Part shown: positions 1 to 8,349 of the stretch, in pieces | Numbering within the stretch: the first letter of the stretch is position 1 | Layout: the number at the start of each line of letters is the position of its first letter | NCBI RefSeq assembly: GCF_010586825.1 | Contig: NZ_JAAAGB010000007.1 | Span: forward strand, 243,466 to 307,465 | Source of the DNA: Draconibacterium mangrovi | GTDB taxonomy: Bacteria > Bacteroidota > Bacteroidia > Bacteroidales > Prolixibacteraceae | Length of the DNA stretch: 64,000 nucleotides | Direction of reading: 5' to 3' | Position numbers and translations under genes: made by a program | The notes under the pieces: generated by a model | Seen by the model: only the letters and a program-made list of their open reading frames with translations | Databases searched by the model: none | Told to the model about the DNA's origin: nothing

Positions 1-237
1 CACGGAAGAAAATTACGCGATATTGAAGATGCTGAAGAGCGTGCTAAATTTGTTGCCGACCACGAGGAAGAATACAAAGAGAAATTCGCTAATCCATATC
101 AGGCTGCTTCATTCGGATATATCGACGATGTTATTGAGCCACGTAATACAAGGTTCAGAATTATTCGCGGGTTACAAAGTCTTGCCACCAAGAAACTGGT
201 TAATCCACCTAAGAAGCATTCAAATATTCCACTTTAA
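1..237 (+). CDS. mmdA: Carboxyltransferase subunit of methylmalonyl-CoA decarboxylase / propionyl-CoA carboxylase beta (3' end only)
   Basis: Only the last 78 codons are in the window; the reading frame starts at base 1 and stops at 235-237. The translated tail contains KEKFANPYQAAS, GYIDDVIEPRNTRFRI and ends NPPKKHSNIPL, which matches the C-terminus of acyl-CoA carboxyltransferases of the MmdA/PccB family and resembles the end of the complete paralogue at 55368-56903. The family transfers the carboxyl group between methylmalonyl-CoA and biotin on the carrier subunit. The following genes (OadG-like, biotin carrier, OadB) indicate the Na+-pumping decarboxylase complex rather than an ATP-dependent carboxylase. 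The 24-residue insert between GYIDDVIEPR and NPPKKH, absent from the second copy, is usual in MmdA-type proteins. Confidence 0.9.
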   Translation, partial: HGRKLRDIEDAEERAKFVADHEEEYKEKFANPYQAASFGYIDDVIEPRNTRFRIIRGLQSLATKKLVNPPKKHSNIPL

Positions 238-251
238 AAACAGAACAAATT

Positions 252-623
252 ATGGAACCATTATCAATCCTATTAGCTAGTTCTGTTCAGTTTGGATTCA
301 CAGTTGCAATTGTTGGGTTCTTGATCGTTTTTGCATCGTTAACAGTTTTGGTTATTGTATTTAACAACGCACCAAAATTGATTAACATGAAATTCAACAA
401 AGAAAAACTGAAAAAAAGAAAGCAAAAAGGCGAGCCGGAAACAGCCGAAGATGATTATAACATCGAAGGTAACGTTACTGCTGCCATCAGTTTGGCACTA
501 CACATGTACTTTAACGAACTTCACGATGAAGAAAGTAATATTGTTACCATTAAAAAGGTAAGAAAATCGTACTCTCCATGGAGTTCTAAAATTTACAGTG
601 TACAAAACAACTGGCCGCGATAA
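252..623 (+). CDS. OadG-family (gamma/delta) subunit of Na+-pumping decarboxylase
   Basis: A 123-residue protein with one N-terminal membrane helix (about residues 12-36, FTVAIVGFLIVFASLTVLVI) followed by a basic Lys-rich cytoplasmic segment and a short soluble tail. The order helix, charged linker, tail and the position between carboxyltransferase and biotin carrier are typical of OadG/MmdD subunits, which hold the carboxyltransferase and the membrane subunit together and help assembly. It begins 14 bp after the previous stop, so it is in the same operon. Sequence conservation in this family is weak, so the call rests on topology and gene order as much as on residues. Confidence 0.8.
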   Translation: MEPLSILLASSVQFGFTVAIVGFLIVFASLTVLVIVFNNAPKLINMKFNKEKLKKRKQKGEPETAEDDYNIEGNVTAAISLALHMYFNELHDEESNIVTIKKVRKSYSPWSSKIYSVQNNWPR

Positions 624-658
624 ATAATTCTGAATACAAAGTGTAAAAAAAGAATACA

Positions 659-1084
659 ATGAAAAAATATAAATTCACAATCAGTGGTAACGAATACGAC
701 GTTCATTTAAAAGACATTGAAGACAATGTTGCAGAATTAGATGTAAACGGAACCATTTACGAAGTACAAATTCACGGAGAAGTAAAAACTTCAAAAACGC
801 CGAAACTGATTCGGAAACCGGTTGAAAAAATGCCTGGAGAAGGTCAGATCAAGAAAACTCAATCAACCGGAAAACACAAAGTAACAGCACCACTACCAGG
901 TACAATTTTGAAAATTAATGTAACTGTTGGCGACGTTGTAACTGAAGGCCAAAACCTGATGGTTATGGAAGCCATGAAAATGGAAAATCAGGTTCAAACT
1001 ACAAAAGCCGGAGAAGTTACTGCCATTAAAGTTAATGTGGGCGACAGCGTGTTGCAAGATGATCTGTTAATAGAAATTGCTTAA
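659..1084 (+). CDS. mmdC: Biotin carboxyl carrier subunit of methylmalonyl-CoA decarboxylase
   Basis: A 141-residue protein with a C-terminal biotinyl/lipoyl domain (about residues 72-141). The biotin attachment motif EAMKMEN is at residues 104-110, so Lys107 is the expected biotinylated residue. A flexible Pro/Lys-rich linker (about 45-70) precedes it, and the N-terminal 40 residues form a small conserved start found in such carriers. It shuttles carboxyl-biotin from the carboxyltransferase (first gene) to the membrane decarboxylase (next gene). Its stop lies 16 bp before the ATG chosen for the next gene, and the two are clearly co-transcribed. Confidence 0.92.
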   Translation: MKKYKFTISGNEYDVHLKDIEDNVAELDVNGTIYEVQIHGEVKTSKTPKLIRKPVEKMPGEGQIKKTQSTGKHKVTAPLPGTILKINVTVGDVVTEGQNLMVMEAMKMENQVQTTKAGEVTAIKVNVGDSVLQDDLLIEIA

Positions 1085-1100
1085 ACAATACATTGCTGAC

Positions 1101-2747
1101 ATGAGAAAAATAGTTCAATTATTATTCGTATTGATTTTTCTTGCGCCCTCAGTATATGCTGGTGGTCAGCCGGAAAAACTCAGCGATGTAATTACAAAGG
1201 GGAAATGGATAAATCATTCCGACGGATATGTACCAATTCCAACTTATAAAGAAGGAGAACCTGATCAAAAGGAGGATCCAACCACAGTAAAACGTTACAA
1301 AACGTTTACATTTGAAACCGACGGAGGATTTCTTCTTGACTCAGCAAAACAGCGATATTCAGGACGTTACGAAGTTATTGGAGACGAAGTTGAGTTGCAT
1401 TTCAATACCGTTCCAATTACTGAGTTGCGCACGAATAGAGATCTGAATCAACAGGGAGGTTATAACGTTACAACCCTTCAGGTAAAATTACCTAACCGCG
1501 TTCTTAAAATTGACGCCGACGGTAACCTGTCGGGAGACGGATATATTTATAAACGCTACAGCGGCGCGGTGGCCGGTTTGTTTAACTTCTACGAATTTTC
1601 GGGATTTGCCAACATAGCCTGGGGAAACATCATCATGATGATTGTAGGATTTGTTTTCCTTTACCTGGCTATTAAGTACGATTTCGAGCCGATGCTTTTA
1701 ATCCCTATCGGATTTGGTATTTTAATTGGTAACATTCCAATGTTCCAGGTAGCTGATTTTAACCTGAAACTAGGAGTTTACGAGCCTGGTTCGGTACTTA
1801 ACATCCTTTACCAGGGTGTGGTTCAGGGATGGTATCCTCCACTTATTTTCCTTGGTATTGGTGCAATGACAGACTTTTCGTCACTGATCTCGAATCCAAA
1901 ACTAATGTTACTGGGTGCCGCTGCGCAGATTGGTATTTTCCTTACGTTCCTTGGAGCGATTTATTTGGGATTTGCCGCACCTGAAGCCGGCGCAATTGGT
2001 ATTATTGGTGGTGCCGACGGTCCTACAGCGATCTTTATTTCATCGAAACTGGCGAACGGATTAAATGTTCTGCCCGACGGAACCACAGTGAAAAACCTGA
2101 TTGGCCCTATCGCGATTGCAGCTTATTCGTATATGGCACTTGTTCCGGTTATTCAACCGCCGGTAATCCGACTGATGACTTCTAAAAGAGAACGTCTTAT
2201 CAGGATGAAACCTCCACGCGCGGTTTCTAAAACGGAGAAAGTACTGTTCCCAATTATTGGTCTGATTCTTACTGCATACATTGCACCATCAGCATTACCA
2301 CTTATTGGTATGTTATTCTTTGGTAACTTGCTAAAAGAATCGGGTGTAACAAAACGTTTGGCAAATACTGCAGCTAACCCACTTATCGATGCCATTACAA
2401 TTTTGCTTGGTATTACTGTAGGAGCTTCAACACAAGCCGACGTATTCCTTACTCCGGCTTCAATTAAGATCTTCGGTCTTGGTGCAGCTTCTTTCGTAAT
2501 TGCGACAGCTGGTGGTGTTGCTGGTGCTAAAATCATGAACCTGTTCCTGAAAAAAGAGAACAAGATCAATCCAATGATTGGAGCAGCCGGTGTATCTGCA
2601 GTGCCTGACAGTGCAAGGGTTGTTCAAGGTATGGGATTAAAAGAAGACCCAACGAACCACTTGTTAATGCACGCTATGGCACCAAACGTTTCGGGTGTTA
2701 TTGGTTCGGCAGTAGCAGCTGGTATTTTGTTGAGCTTCCTGATGTAA
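1101..2747 (+). CDS. oadB: OadB-type Na+-pumping decarboxylase beta subunit with extra secreted N-terminal domain
   Basis: The ATG at 1101 is preferred to the upstream in-frame ATG at 1077 because it gives a clean signal peptide (residues 1-20, ending SVYA) and avoids overlap with the carrier gene. The protein is 548 residues. Residues about 160-548 are a complete OadB/MmdB/GcdB membrane carboxybiotin decarboxylase with the family signature GIIGGADGPTAIFISSKLA; this subunit decarboxylates carboxybiotin and exports Na+. Residues 21-155 are an additional soluble, presumably periplasmic, beta-rich domain with no transmembrane segment, not part of the roughly 390-residue classical family. I do not recognise that domain. 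It is the last gene of the operon, followed by a terminator. Confidence 0.88.
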   Translation: MRKIVQLLFVLIFLAPSVYAGGQPEKLSDVITKGKWINHSDGYVPIPTYKEGEPDQKEDPTTVKRYKTFTFETDGGFLLDSAKQRYSGRYEVIGDEVELHFNTVPITELRTNRDLNQQGGYNVTTLQVKLPNRVLKIDADGNLSGDGYIYKRYSGAVAGLFNFYEFSGFANIAWGNIIMMIVGFVFLYLAIKYDFEPMLLIPIGFGILIGNIPMFQVADFNLKLGVYEPGSVLNILYQGVVQGWYPPLIFLGIGAMTDFSSLISNPKLMLLGAAAQIGIFLTFLGAIYLGFAAPEAGAIGIIGGADGPTAIFISSKLANGLNVLPDGTTVKNLIGPIAIAAYSYMALVPVIQPPVIRLMTSKRERLIRMKPPRAVSKTEKVLFPIIGLILTAYIAPSALPLIGMLFFGNLLKESGVTKRLANTAANPLIDAITILLGITVGASTQADVFLTPASIKIFGLGAASFVIATAGGVAGAKIMNLFLKKENKINPMIGAAGVSAVPDSARVVQGMGLKEDPTNHLLMHAMAPNVSGVIGSAVAAGILLSFLM

Positions 2748-2770
2748 GAAAAACTGCTTACGCTATATAA

Positions 2771-2801
2771 AAAAAGGATTTCTGCTTCAGAAATCCTTTT
2801 T
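2771..2801. terminator. Bidirectional rho-independent terminator
   Basis: A perfect hairpin: stem AAAAAGGATTTCT at 2771-2783 pairs with 2789-2801, loop of about five bases. It has an A-run on one side and a T-run on the other, and lies between the convergent ends of oadB and the YbaK-like gene, so it can serve both. Confidence 0.85.
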
Positions 2802-2805
2802 TTGT

Positions 2806-3315
2806 TTATTCAAATGCCCATCGTTCGCTTGGATCGCCGGGCATAGAAACTGTTTTCCACGAAAATTTAAATATCCGTGGTTCAACCAGACGTTCAAAAT
2901 CGGCATAGCTCATTTTAATCATCTCGGTGTGGGTACCTGCATTAAATGCAATTTCTTCATCTTCAGCAAGCGTTTCGGCCACAAAAACCTCCATGTCGTA
3001 AAGATTGCCAAATGGCGGCATCGCTCCTATTTCGCAGTCGGGGAAAAAACGGTGAAATTCAGCTTCGCTTGCCAAACTAACATGTGGTGTTCCGAAGATT
3101 TCTTTCAACAGTTCAAAATCAACCTGATACGAAGCAGGAAGTACTGTCATTGCCATTTTCCCATCTACATTTACAATCACAGTTTTTGCAAACTCCTTAC
3201 CCGAAATGTGACTTTTTGCTGCGATTTCCTGAGCAGTAAAGGCCCTTGAATGTCTGATTACAACGTACTTTACATCGTTTTCATCAAGAAATGCTTTAAG
3301 TTTTTTTACTGGCAT
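2806..3315 (-). CDS. YbaK/EbsC-family aminoacyl-tRNA deacylase-like protein
   Basis: A 169-residue soluble protein that spans the YbaK/ProRS-editing fold. Features seen are SGKEFAKTVIVNVDGKMAM near residues 38-56, with the Lys expected in the active site, and the glycine-rich GAMPPFGN loop near the middle. Family members hydrolyse mischarged tRNAs, such as Cys-tRNA(Pro) or Ala-tRNA(Pro). The substrate cannot be told from sequence. The C-terminal ~20 residues (EPRIFKFSWKTVSMPGDPSE) extend slightly past the fold. The gene is monocistronic, convergent with oadB, and starts at ATG 3315. Confidence 0.85.
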   Translation of the reverse strand: MPVKKLKAFLDENDVKYVVIRHSRAFTAQEIAAKSHISGKEFAKTVIVNVDGKMAMTVLPASYQVDFELLKEIFGTPHVSLASEAEFHRFFPDCEIGAMPPFGNLYDMEVFVAETLAEDEEIAFNAGTHTEMIKMSYADFERLVEPRIFKFSWKTVSMPGDPSERWAFE

Positions 3316-3959
3316 AACAATTTAGTTTAACTCTTTTAATCTTAAAATTTCACGAATTTCTTTAAGTACAATAGCTTTCTTTCCGGTATATTTTTACACC
3401 AATTACAACCTACAGGTTTCGTTTTTTGCACAGTTTAAAAGCATATGATTTATTCTTTTTGATTGTAACAAAAATTTATTGATTGATTCAGGATCGACTT
3501 TCGAACAAAATGGTCATTAATTCGATTAAATTTTATATTAAACTGATTTTAACCTAAAATAATTAAAAATAGTGCCATGAGGCATCACTCCCATGTGCTA
3601 CAATTCCTTCTAAGACAGGATTTCAAGATAAATCAAACAATGTATTACTGTTAATTATAATTTCTCCTATACACCATCTTAGAGTCGACTACTAAACCCA
3701 AATTATGTAAATTACAATTTAAATTCGAAAAATAATAAAGGAGTTATTTGTATTGTATTTTCAAAATACACTAACTTGTTAATACTTATCGAACAATTAG
3801 CATATGAAAGACACCAGATTCATTAAAAGAATCCATAAGAATTGTTTGATCTCCACAACTTACAAAATGCAAAACAATAAATCCGGGAATTCTATTTCGG
3901 AAAGTTCGCTGTGCTTTTTAAAACATCTTAATAATTCTAACTAATTAAAAATTAACATT
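3316..3959. other. Gene-free A/T-rich intergenic region with a palindrome
   Basis: This 644-bp stretch separates two divergent genes and should hold the promoters of both. No convincing ORF, RNA gene or insertion sequence is visible. It contains a perfect 15-bp palindrome GTATTTTCAAAATAC at 3755-3769, just after a TTTG at 3747-3750, and a small inverted repeat (GTGCC-ATGA-GGCA) near 3573. No complete promoter could be assigned. Confidence 0.5.
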
Positions 3960-4751
3960 ATGAAAAAGCTTGTCTTTTTAATCGTTTTTATGCTTTTAAG
4001 CACAGCTATTCTCTTTGCTCAGCAAGAAAATGATCGTCTGTATATTCTGATGGAATTTATGTCCGTATCGGATGAAATGGAGGACGACTATCAGCAGGTT
4101 GAAGAGTTTTGGTCGAAAATCCACCAACAAAGAATTGCAGATAACAACATTATAGGCTGGGATCTTTGGGCCATGATGCCACGCGGAACCGAGCAGGGAT
4201 CGCAGTACTTTACCGTCACACTTTATAGTACTCTGGCAGCAATGCTTGAAGGAATACCCGGTGATAAATTTCAGCAATACGTACAAAATGCCTATCCGGA
4301 TATGAGTCAAAGTGACCGGGATGCCATGATGGAAAAAACCGTAAAATCGCGCGATATTGCTCACCAGGTTTTCACCACCGAAATAAACAATACAAGTGGT
4401 GATTTTGAGATGGAAATTGGCACCTTGATTGTTTTTGATATTATGAAACAAGAACATGATAGTTACGAAAAAGTGGAGGACGAGCTATTTAAACCATGGC
4501 ATCAACAAATGGTCGACAATGGGCAAAAAGGCGCATGGGGACTATTACGGGTAATTCTTCCGGCAGGTAGCCAGGCAGTTGGCTCACATATAACCTACAG
4601 TATGTATAAAGACTTTGAGCAGCTTGCCAACCACTGGGAAGGTGATGGTGGAGAAATGGATGTAATGACTTCGCTGGCTGTCCAGAAAGCACTAAAAACA
4701 CGAGATATGCGCGGTGTTGAAATGGCCCGTCTTGTAATGAAAGTTCGATAA
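3960..4751 (+). CDS. Secreted protein with two tandem alpha/beta-barrel-like domains
   Basis: A 263-residue protein with a signal peptide (MKKLVFLIVFMLLSTAILFA, cleavage before QQ). The mature part is an internal duplication: the first half (Y-I-L-M-E-F-M-S-V ... W-S-K-I-H-Q-Q-R-I-A-D-N-N-I-I-G-W-D-L) and second half (G-T-L-I-V-F-D-I-M ... W-H-Q-Q-M-V-D-N-G-Q-K-G-A-W-G-L) align in order, each ending in PxGxxxxSxxxTxxxY-like segments. The pattern suggests ferredoxin-like dimeric alpha/beta-barrel (ABM/EthD-like) folds fused in one chain. No catalytic function is claimed. The downstream SnoaL-like gene starts 12 bp after the stop, so the two are probably co-transcribed. Confidence 0.75.
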   Translation: MKKLVFLIVFMLLSTAILFAQQENDRLYILMEFMSVSDEMEDDYQQVEEFWSKIHQQRIADNNIIGWDLWAMMPRGTEQGSQYFTVTLYSTLAAMLEGIPGDKFQQYVQNAYPDMSQSDRDAMMEKTVKSRDIAHQVFTTEINNTSGDFEMEIGTLIVFDIMKQEHDSYEKVEDELFKPWHQQMVDNGQKGAWGLLRVILPAGSQAVGSHITYSMYKDFEQLANHWEGDGGEMDVMTSLAVQKALKTRDMRGVEMARLVMKVR

Positions 4752-4763
4752 ATTAGGATAATC

Positions 4764-5153
4764 ATGAGCAATTTAGATCTGTTAAAAGAAGGGTATAAAC
4801 TATTTGCTGAAGGTAATATTGAAGGTGTTCTTGCACTTTGGGATGAGAAAATTGTGTGGCACGAGTGCAAAGGGTTTCCATTCATAGACGGCGATGGAAC
4901 TTTTGTTGGAGCCGAAGCTATTGTTCAGAGTGTACTTTCCAAAATACCAGACAATTACGACGAATTCAATATTGAAATTCACGATTTTATTGATGGTGGT
5001 TATAAAATAGTTATGGAAGGTTATTATACCGGTGTATGGAAAGCTACTGGCAAACGTTTTAAAGCCAATGCCACGCATACCTGGACATTTAAAAACGGGA
5101 AACCATCTGTATTCTTTCAGGCTGTTGATACAGCAACGATTATCAATCCGTAG
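4764..5153 (+). CDS. SnoaL/NTF2-like (ketosteroid-isomerase-like) protein
   Basis: A 129-residue cytoplasmic protein with the NTF2-like cone fold pattern: an N-terminal helix (LLKEGYKLFAEGNIEGVLAL), then W-x-x-x-x-x-WHE, a loop with GDGTFVG, and beta strands ending HTWTFKNGKPSVFFQ. Such proteins are small-molecule isomerases, hydratases or binding proteins. The substrate is unknown. It follows the secreted duplicated protein by 12 bp, which suggests a shared transcript, although only the first protein has a signal peptide. Confidence 0.75.
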   Translation: MSNLDLLKEGYKLFAEGNIEGVLALWDEKIVWHECKGFPFIDGDGTFVGAEAIVQSVLSKIPDNYDEFNIEIHDFIDGGYKIVMEGYYTGVWKATGKRFKANATHTWTFKNGKPSVFFQAVDTATIINP

Positions 5154-5250
5154 AATCTTTTAAGATCACACTTTTAACTATGAAAACATCAATTAAATAG
5201 AACACCCCTGAATTTAGCACTACATTAATTTTCCTATATTCCAATTTAAG

Positions 5251-5276
5251 AAGTCAGGCTTTCGCAAGTCTGGCTT
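5251..5276 (+). terminator. Rho-independent terminator
   Basis: The stem AAGTCAGGCTT pairs with 5266-5276 (two G-U pairs), with loop TCGC at 5262-5265, followed by a T-rich tract. It lies about 100 bp after the SnoaL-like gene and before the SDR gene, so it likely ends the 3960-5153 transcript. Confidence 0.65.
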
Positions 5277-5362
5277 TTCTCTTTTATTGTATTTTAGAAA
5301 CAGTTAGCGGAATTAAACAACCGCCGGTTTAAGCTGTTAAACGGTAAATAAATATTGAATTT

Positions 5363-5965
5363 ATGAAGATAGTAGTTATTGGAGGGCAAGGCACAATTGG
5401 AAGCGCCGTAGCCAACCATTTTAAGAAAAAGCACGAGGTAATAACTGCCAGCCGAAATAAAGGCGATGTGCAGGTTGATATGGAAAATTCGGAATCGATA
5501 AAGAATATGTTTGATCAGATCGGTAAAGTTGATGCCATTGTAAATTGTGCCGGAGCTACAAAATGGGGGCCTTTTGCCGAACTCTCGGAAGAGGACTTTT
5601 ATGTTGGATTAAGAGGCAAACTAATGGGCCAGGTAAACATTGTTCGGATTGGCAGACACTACCTCAATGAAGGAGGATCGATTACTTTAACAACAGGCGT
5701 CTTGGCCGACGATCCGGTGTACGGTGCAACCAACTCGGCAATGGCAAATAATGCTATCCACGGTTTTGTACTTGCTGTCTCGCAGGAACAGCGAAATGAA
5801 TTTCGTTTAAATGTGGTTTCGCCCGAACTGGTTGAAGACTCGGCAGAACGACTTGGAAATGCATTCCCAGGGCACACTCCAGTTTCGATGCAGAAAGTAG
5901 CCAAAGGCTATGAGCGAAGTGTGGAAGGCCTGCGAACCGGAGAGATCATTCGCGTTTACGATTAG
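5363..5965 (+). CDS. Atypical short-chain dehydrogenase/reductase
   Basis: A 200-residue Rossmann protein with the nucleotide-binding motif GGQGTIGSAVA at residues 7-17 and NCAGATKWGP in the middle, so it belongs to the SDR family. After the strand ITLTTGVLADDPVYG the canonical YxxxK catalytic pair is not seen: Y is followed by GATN, and the helix carries AMANNAIHGFVLA instead. This layout, with TTG near the active site and V-V-S-P-E-L later, is known from a subgroup of short SDRs around 200 residues. The redox substrate is unknown. The gene stands alone between two terminators. Confidence 0.8.
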   Translation: MKIVVIGGQGTIGSAVANHFKKKHEVITASRNKGDVQVDMENSESIKNMFDQIGKVDAIVNCAGATKWGPFAELSEEDFYVGLRGKLMGQVNIVRIGRHYLNEGGSITLTTGVLADDPVYGATNSAMANNAIHGFVLAVSQEQRNEFRLNVVSPELVEDSAERLGNAFPGHTPVSMQKVAKGYERSVEGLRTGEIIRVYD

Positions 5966-5992
5966 CATTTCAAACGAAAATATAGTATCCTA

Positions 5993-6023
5993 AAAATAGC
6001 CGTTCCTAAGGAGCGGCTATTTT
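5993..6023 (+). terminator. Rho-independent terminator
   Basis: A strong hairpin: AAAATAGCCG at 5993-6002 pairs with 6014-6023, extended inward by TTCC/GGAG around a TAA loop. It sits 28 bp after the SDR stop codon. The 3' arm ends in T4. Confidence 0.8.
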
Positions 6024-6214
6024 CATTTCTGATCCTAGCCATCAAAATAAAAGCCTCCACTTCATTCTAACTTCACCCTCAAAAACCGTTTTCCGGTTCG
6101 TACTTGTATTACTCCCGTTCGTGGGTTAAAGCTAACCAACTGTATTCTTTTATTTCTGTCCCTCCTTTTTCTGAAAGATATTTGAAGTATGAAAACAATA
6201 AAACAGAAAAAACC

Positions 6215-8341
6215 ATGAAAACTCGTCTAATAATACTCTTTCAATTTCTGATTTTGTTTGCTCACGCTCAGGTAGAAATTTCAGGAGTAGTACAATCGGA
6301 AACCGGAAGCCCGATTACCGGGGTGAATATTTTTATACAGGGAACTTACGACGGGACAACAAGCGATAGCCTAGGTGTATTCTCGTTTAAAACCGAAACA
6401 AGCGGAGAACAGACACTTGTTGCCAGTTGTGTTGGATTTGAAACTTATGGTGAACAGTTAAACCTTTCGAGTAATATTTCAGACCTAAAAATCGTACTGA
6501 TTGAAGAAATCAGCGAACTCGACGAAGTTATAATCAACGCCGGTACTTTTGAGGCCAGCGACAAAAAGAAATCGGTGGTTTTAAAACCGCTTGATGTGGC
6601 GCTTACAGCAGGCGCCAATGGCGACATTTTTGGTGCTTTTGGCAAATTACCCGGTTCGCATACAGTGGGCGAAGAGGGACGACTTTTTGTTCGTGGAGGC
6701 GAAAGCTACGAAACCAAAACTTTTATGGATGGCATGCTGGTAAATACACCTTATTATTCAAAAATGCCCGATCTGCCAACACGGGGCCGGTTCTCCCCCA
6801 TCCTCTTTAATGGTTCGGTGTTTAGCACCGGAGGTTATTCGGCCGAATACGGACAGGCACTTTCCTCGATTGTGGCCTTAAATACCGTTGCTCTGGAGCC
6901 GGAAACAAAATCAAGTATTTCAGTTTTATCAGTCGGGTTACAAGGATCGCATGCTAAAAGATGGGAAAATACATCGTTGTCAATCAGTGGAGAATACCTG
7001 AACACAGCACTTACGAACAAGATCTTTAAGCAAAATGTTGAATGGTTAAAAGTTCCAGTCATTGTTGGTTCAACAATGCTATTCCGACACAAAACCAGTG
7101 AAACAGGAATGCTTAAATCTTTTGCCAGTTTTAACTACGACACTAGCAGCTTACTGTACGATAACATTGAGCAGTTGACATCCCAGGAAGTTTCATTGGG
7201 GAACAAGAATCTGTATTCGAACACCACATACAACGAAATGCTAAATGACGATTGGATGATACAAACAGGCATTGCCGTTAACATCGACCGCGAAAATATG
7301 GATATCAATTCAGACAATATCGCTACTTCGCGAAACAGCAGCCAGCTGAAACTTACATTATCCAATTATTCTGTTAAAGATGTAACTACAACCTTCGGCG
7401 CTGAAGCTTTGGTTTATAAATACGACCAGGACATTGATATGGACGGGAATTTCAACCTTTCATTCGATAATAATCTTTTTGCTGGTTTTGCCGAATCGGA
7501 GTGGAAAGTAACAAAAAGCTTTGCACTGAAAGCAGGCCTTCGAACCGAATACAATTCGCTTATCAATGAAATAAATGTTACTCCGCGTCTTTCAGCAGCG
7601 GTAAAAACAGGCAAAAGCAGCCAGCTTTCGGCTGCTTACGGAAAGTTCTTTCAGAATCCGAATGATGATTATTTGAAATTCACCGACGAGCTGGCACCTG
7701 AAACATCAACACACTCCATTCTAACCTGGCAGTATAAAAAAGACAGCCGCACCTTACGTATTGAAGCCTACAATAAAAACTATTCCGACCTGGTAAAATT
7801 TGATGAAGAATTTTCTGTTGAACCCGGAAATTACAACAATACAGGAAGTGGTTATTCAAGAGGGATCGATGTTTTTTGGCGCGACCAAAAGCAGTTTGGG
7901 AAAGCCGATTACTGGATTTCGTATTCGTGGATCGATTCAAAAAGAAACTACCGTGATTATCCGGTAAAAGTAACACCTCACTACGTTTCGAAACATAACC
8001 TTTCAGTGGTTTACAAGCAGTATTTTACAAAGATCAATTCCTTTATTTCGGGCTCCTACACTTTTGCCAGCGGACGTCCGTACAATAATCCAAATACTCC
8101 TGAATTTATGGCTGGCAAAACCAAAACCTACAACGATTTAAGTTTCGGATTTACGCACTTGTTTTACCTTTTCAACACGCAAACCGTAGCTCATGTAATT
8201 GTAAACAACGCCTTGGGATTTAAAAATGTATTTGGATACAACTACGCACAAACGCCCGACAACAATGGAGTTTATCAATCACAACCAATCGTACCCGGGC
8301 AAAAACGACTCATTGTATTTCTACTATCATTTCAATTATAA
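6215..8341 (+). CDS. TonB-dependent outer-membrane receptor with carboxypeptidase-regulatory-like N-terminal domain
   Basis: The start at ATG 6215 is chosen over the upstream ATG 6104 because it gives a signal peptide (MKTRLIILFQFLILFAHAQ); the protein is 708 residues. Residues about 22-105 are a CarboxypepD_reg-like beta-sandwich (SGVVQSETGSPITGVNIF, then DSLGVFSF). A plug domain follows (LPGSHTVGEEGRLFVRGG, and GYSAEYGQALSSIVALNT) and then a beta barrel to the C-terminus. Such receptors import ligands across the outer membrane with energy from TonB; the ligand is unknown. There is no SusD. The next gene, 8 bp downstream, codes for a small secreted helical-repeat protein and is likely its partner. 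Confidence 0.88.
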   Translation: MKTRLIILFQFLILFAHAQVEISGVVQSETGSPITGVNIFIQGTYDGTTSDSLGVFSFKTETSGEQTLVASCVGFETYGEQLNLSSNISDLKIVLIEEISELDEVIINAGTFEASDKKKSVVLKPLDVALTAGANGDIFGAFGKLPGSHTVGEEGRLFVRGGESYETKTFMDGMLVNTPYYSKMPDLPTRGRFSPILFNGSVFSTGGYSAEYGQALSSIVALNTVALEPETKSSISVLSVGLQGSHAKRWENTSLSISGEYLNTALTNKIFKQNVEWLKVPVIVGSTMLFRHKTSETGMLKSFASFNYDTSSLLYDNIEQLTSQEVSLGNKNLYSNTTYNEMLNDDWMIQTGIAVNIDRENMDINSDNIATSRNSSQLKLTLSNYSVKDVTTTFGAEALVYKYDQDIDMDGNFNLSFDNNLFAGFAESEWKVTKSFALKAGLRTEYNSLINEINVTPRLSAAVKTGKSSQLSAAYGKFFQNPNDDYLKFTDELAPETSTHSILTWQYKKDSRTLRIEAYNKNYSDLVKFDEEFSVEPGNYNNTGSGYSRGIDVFWRDQKQFGKADYWISYSWIDSKRNYRDYPVKVTPHYVSKHNLSVVYKQYFTKINSFISGSYTFASGRPYNNPNTPEFMAGKTKTYNDLSFGFTHLFYLFNTQTVAHVIVNNALGFKNVFGYNYAQTPDNNGVYQSQPIVPGQKRLIVFLLSFQL

Positions 8342-8349
8342 ACTTAAAA

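Noticed and set aside
1077..1100. Upstream ATG for oadB
   Set aside because: It overlaps the biotin-carrier stop and adds residues before a clean signal peptide; ATG 1101 is preferred.
2153..2569. 138-codon minus-strand open frame inside oadB
   Set aside because: Antisense shadow of a clearly conserved membrane gene.
6104..6214. N-terminal extension of the TonB receptor
   Set aside because: The 37 extra residues hide a normal signal peptide that starts at ATG 6215.
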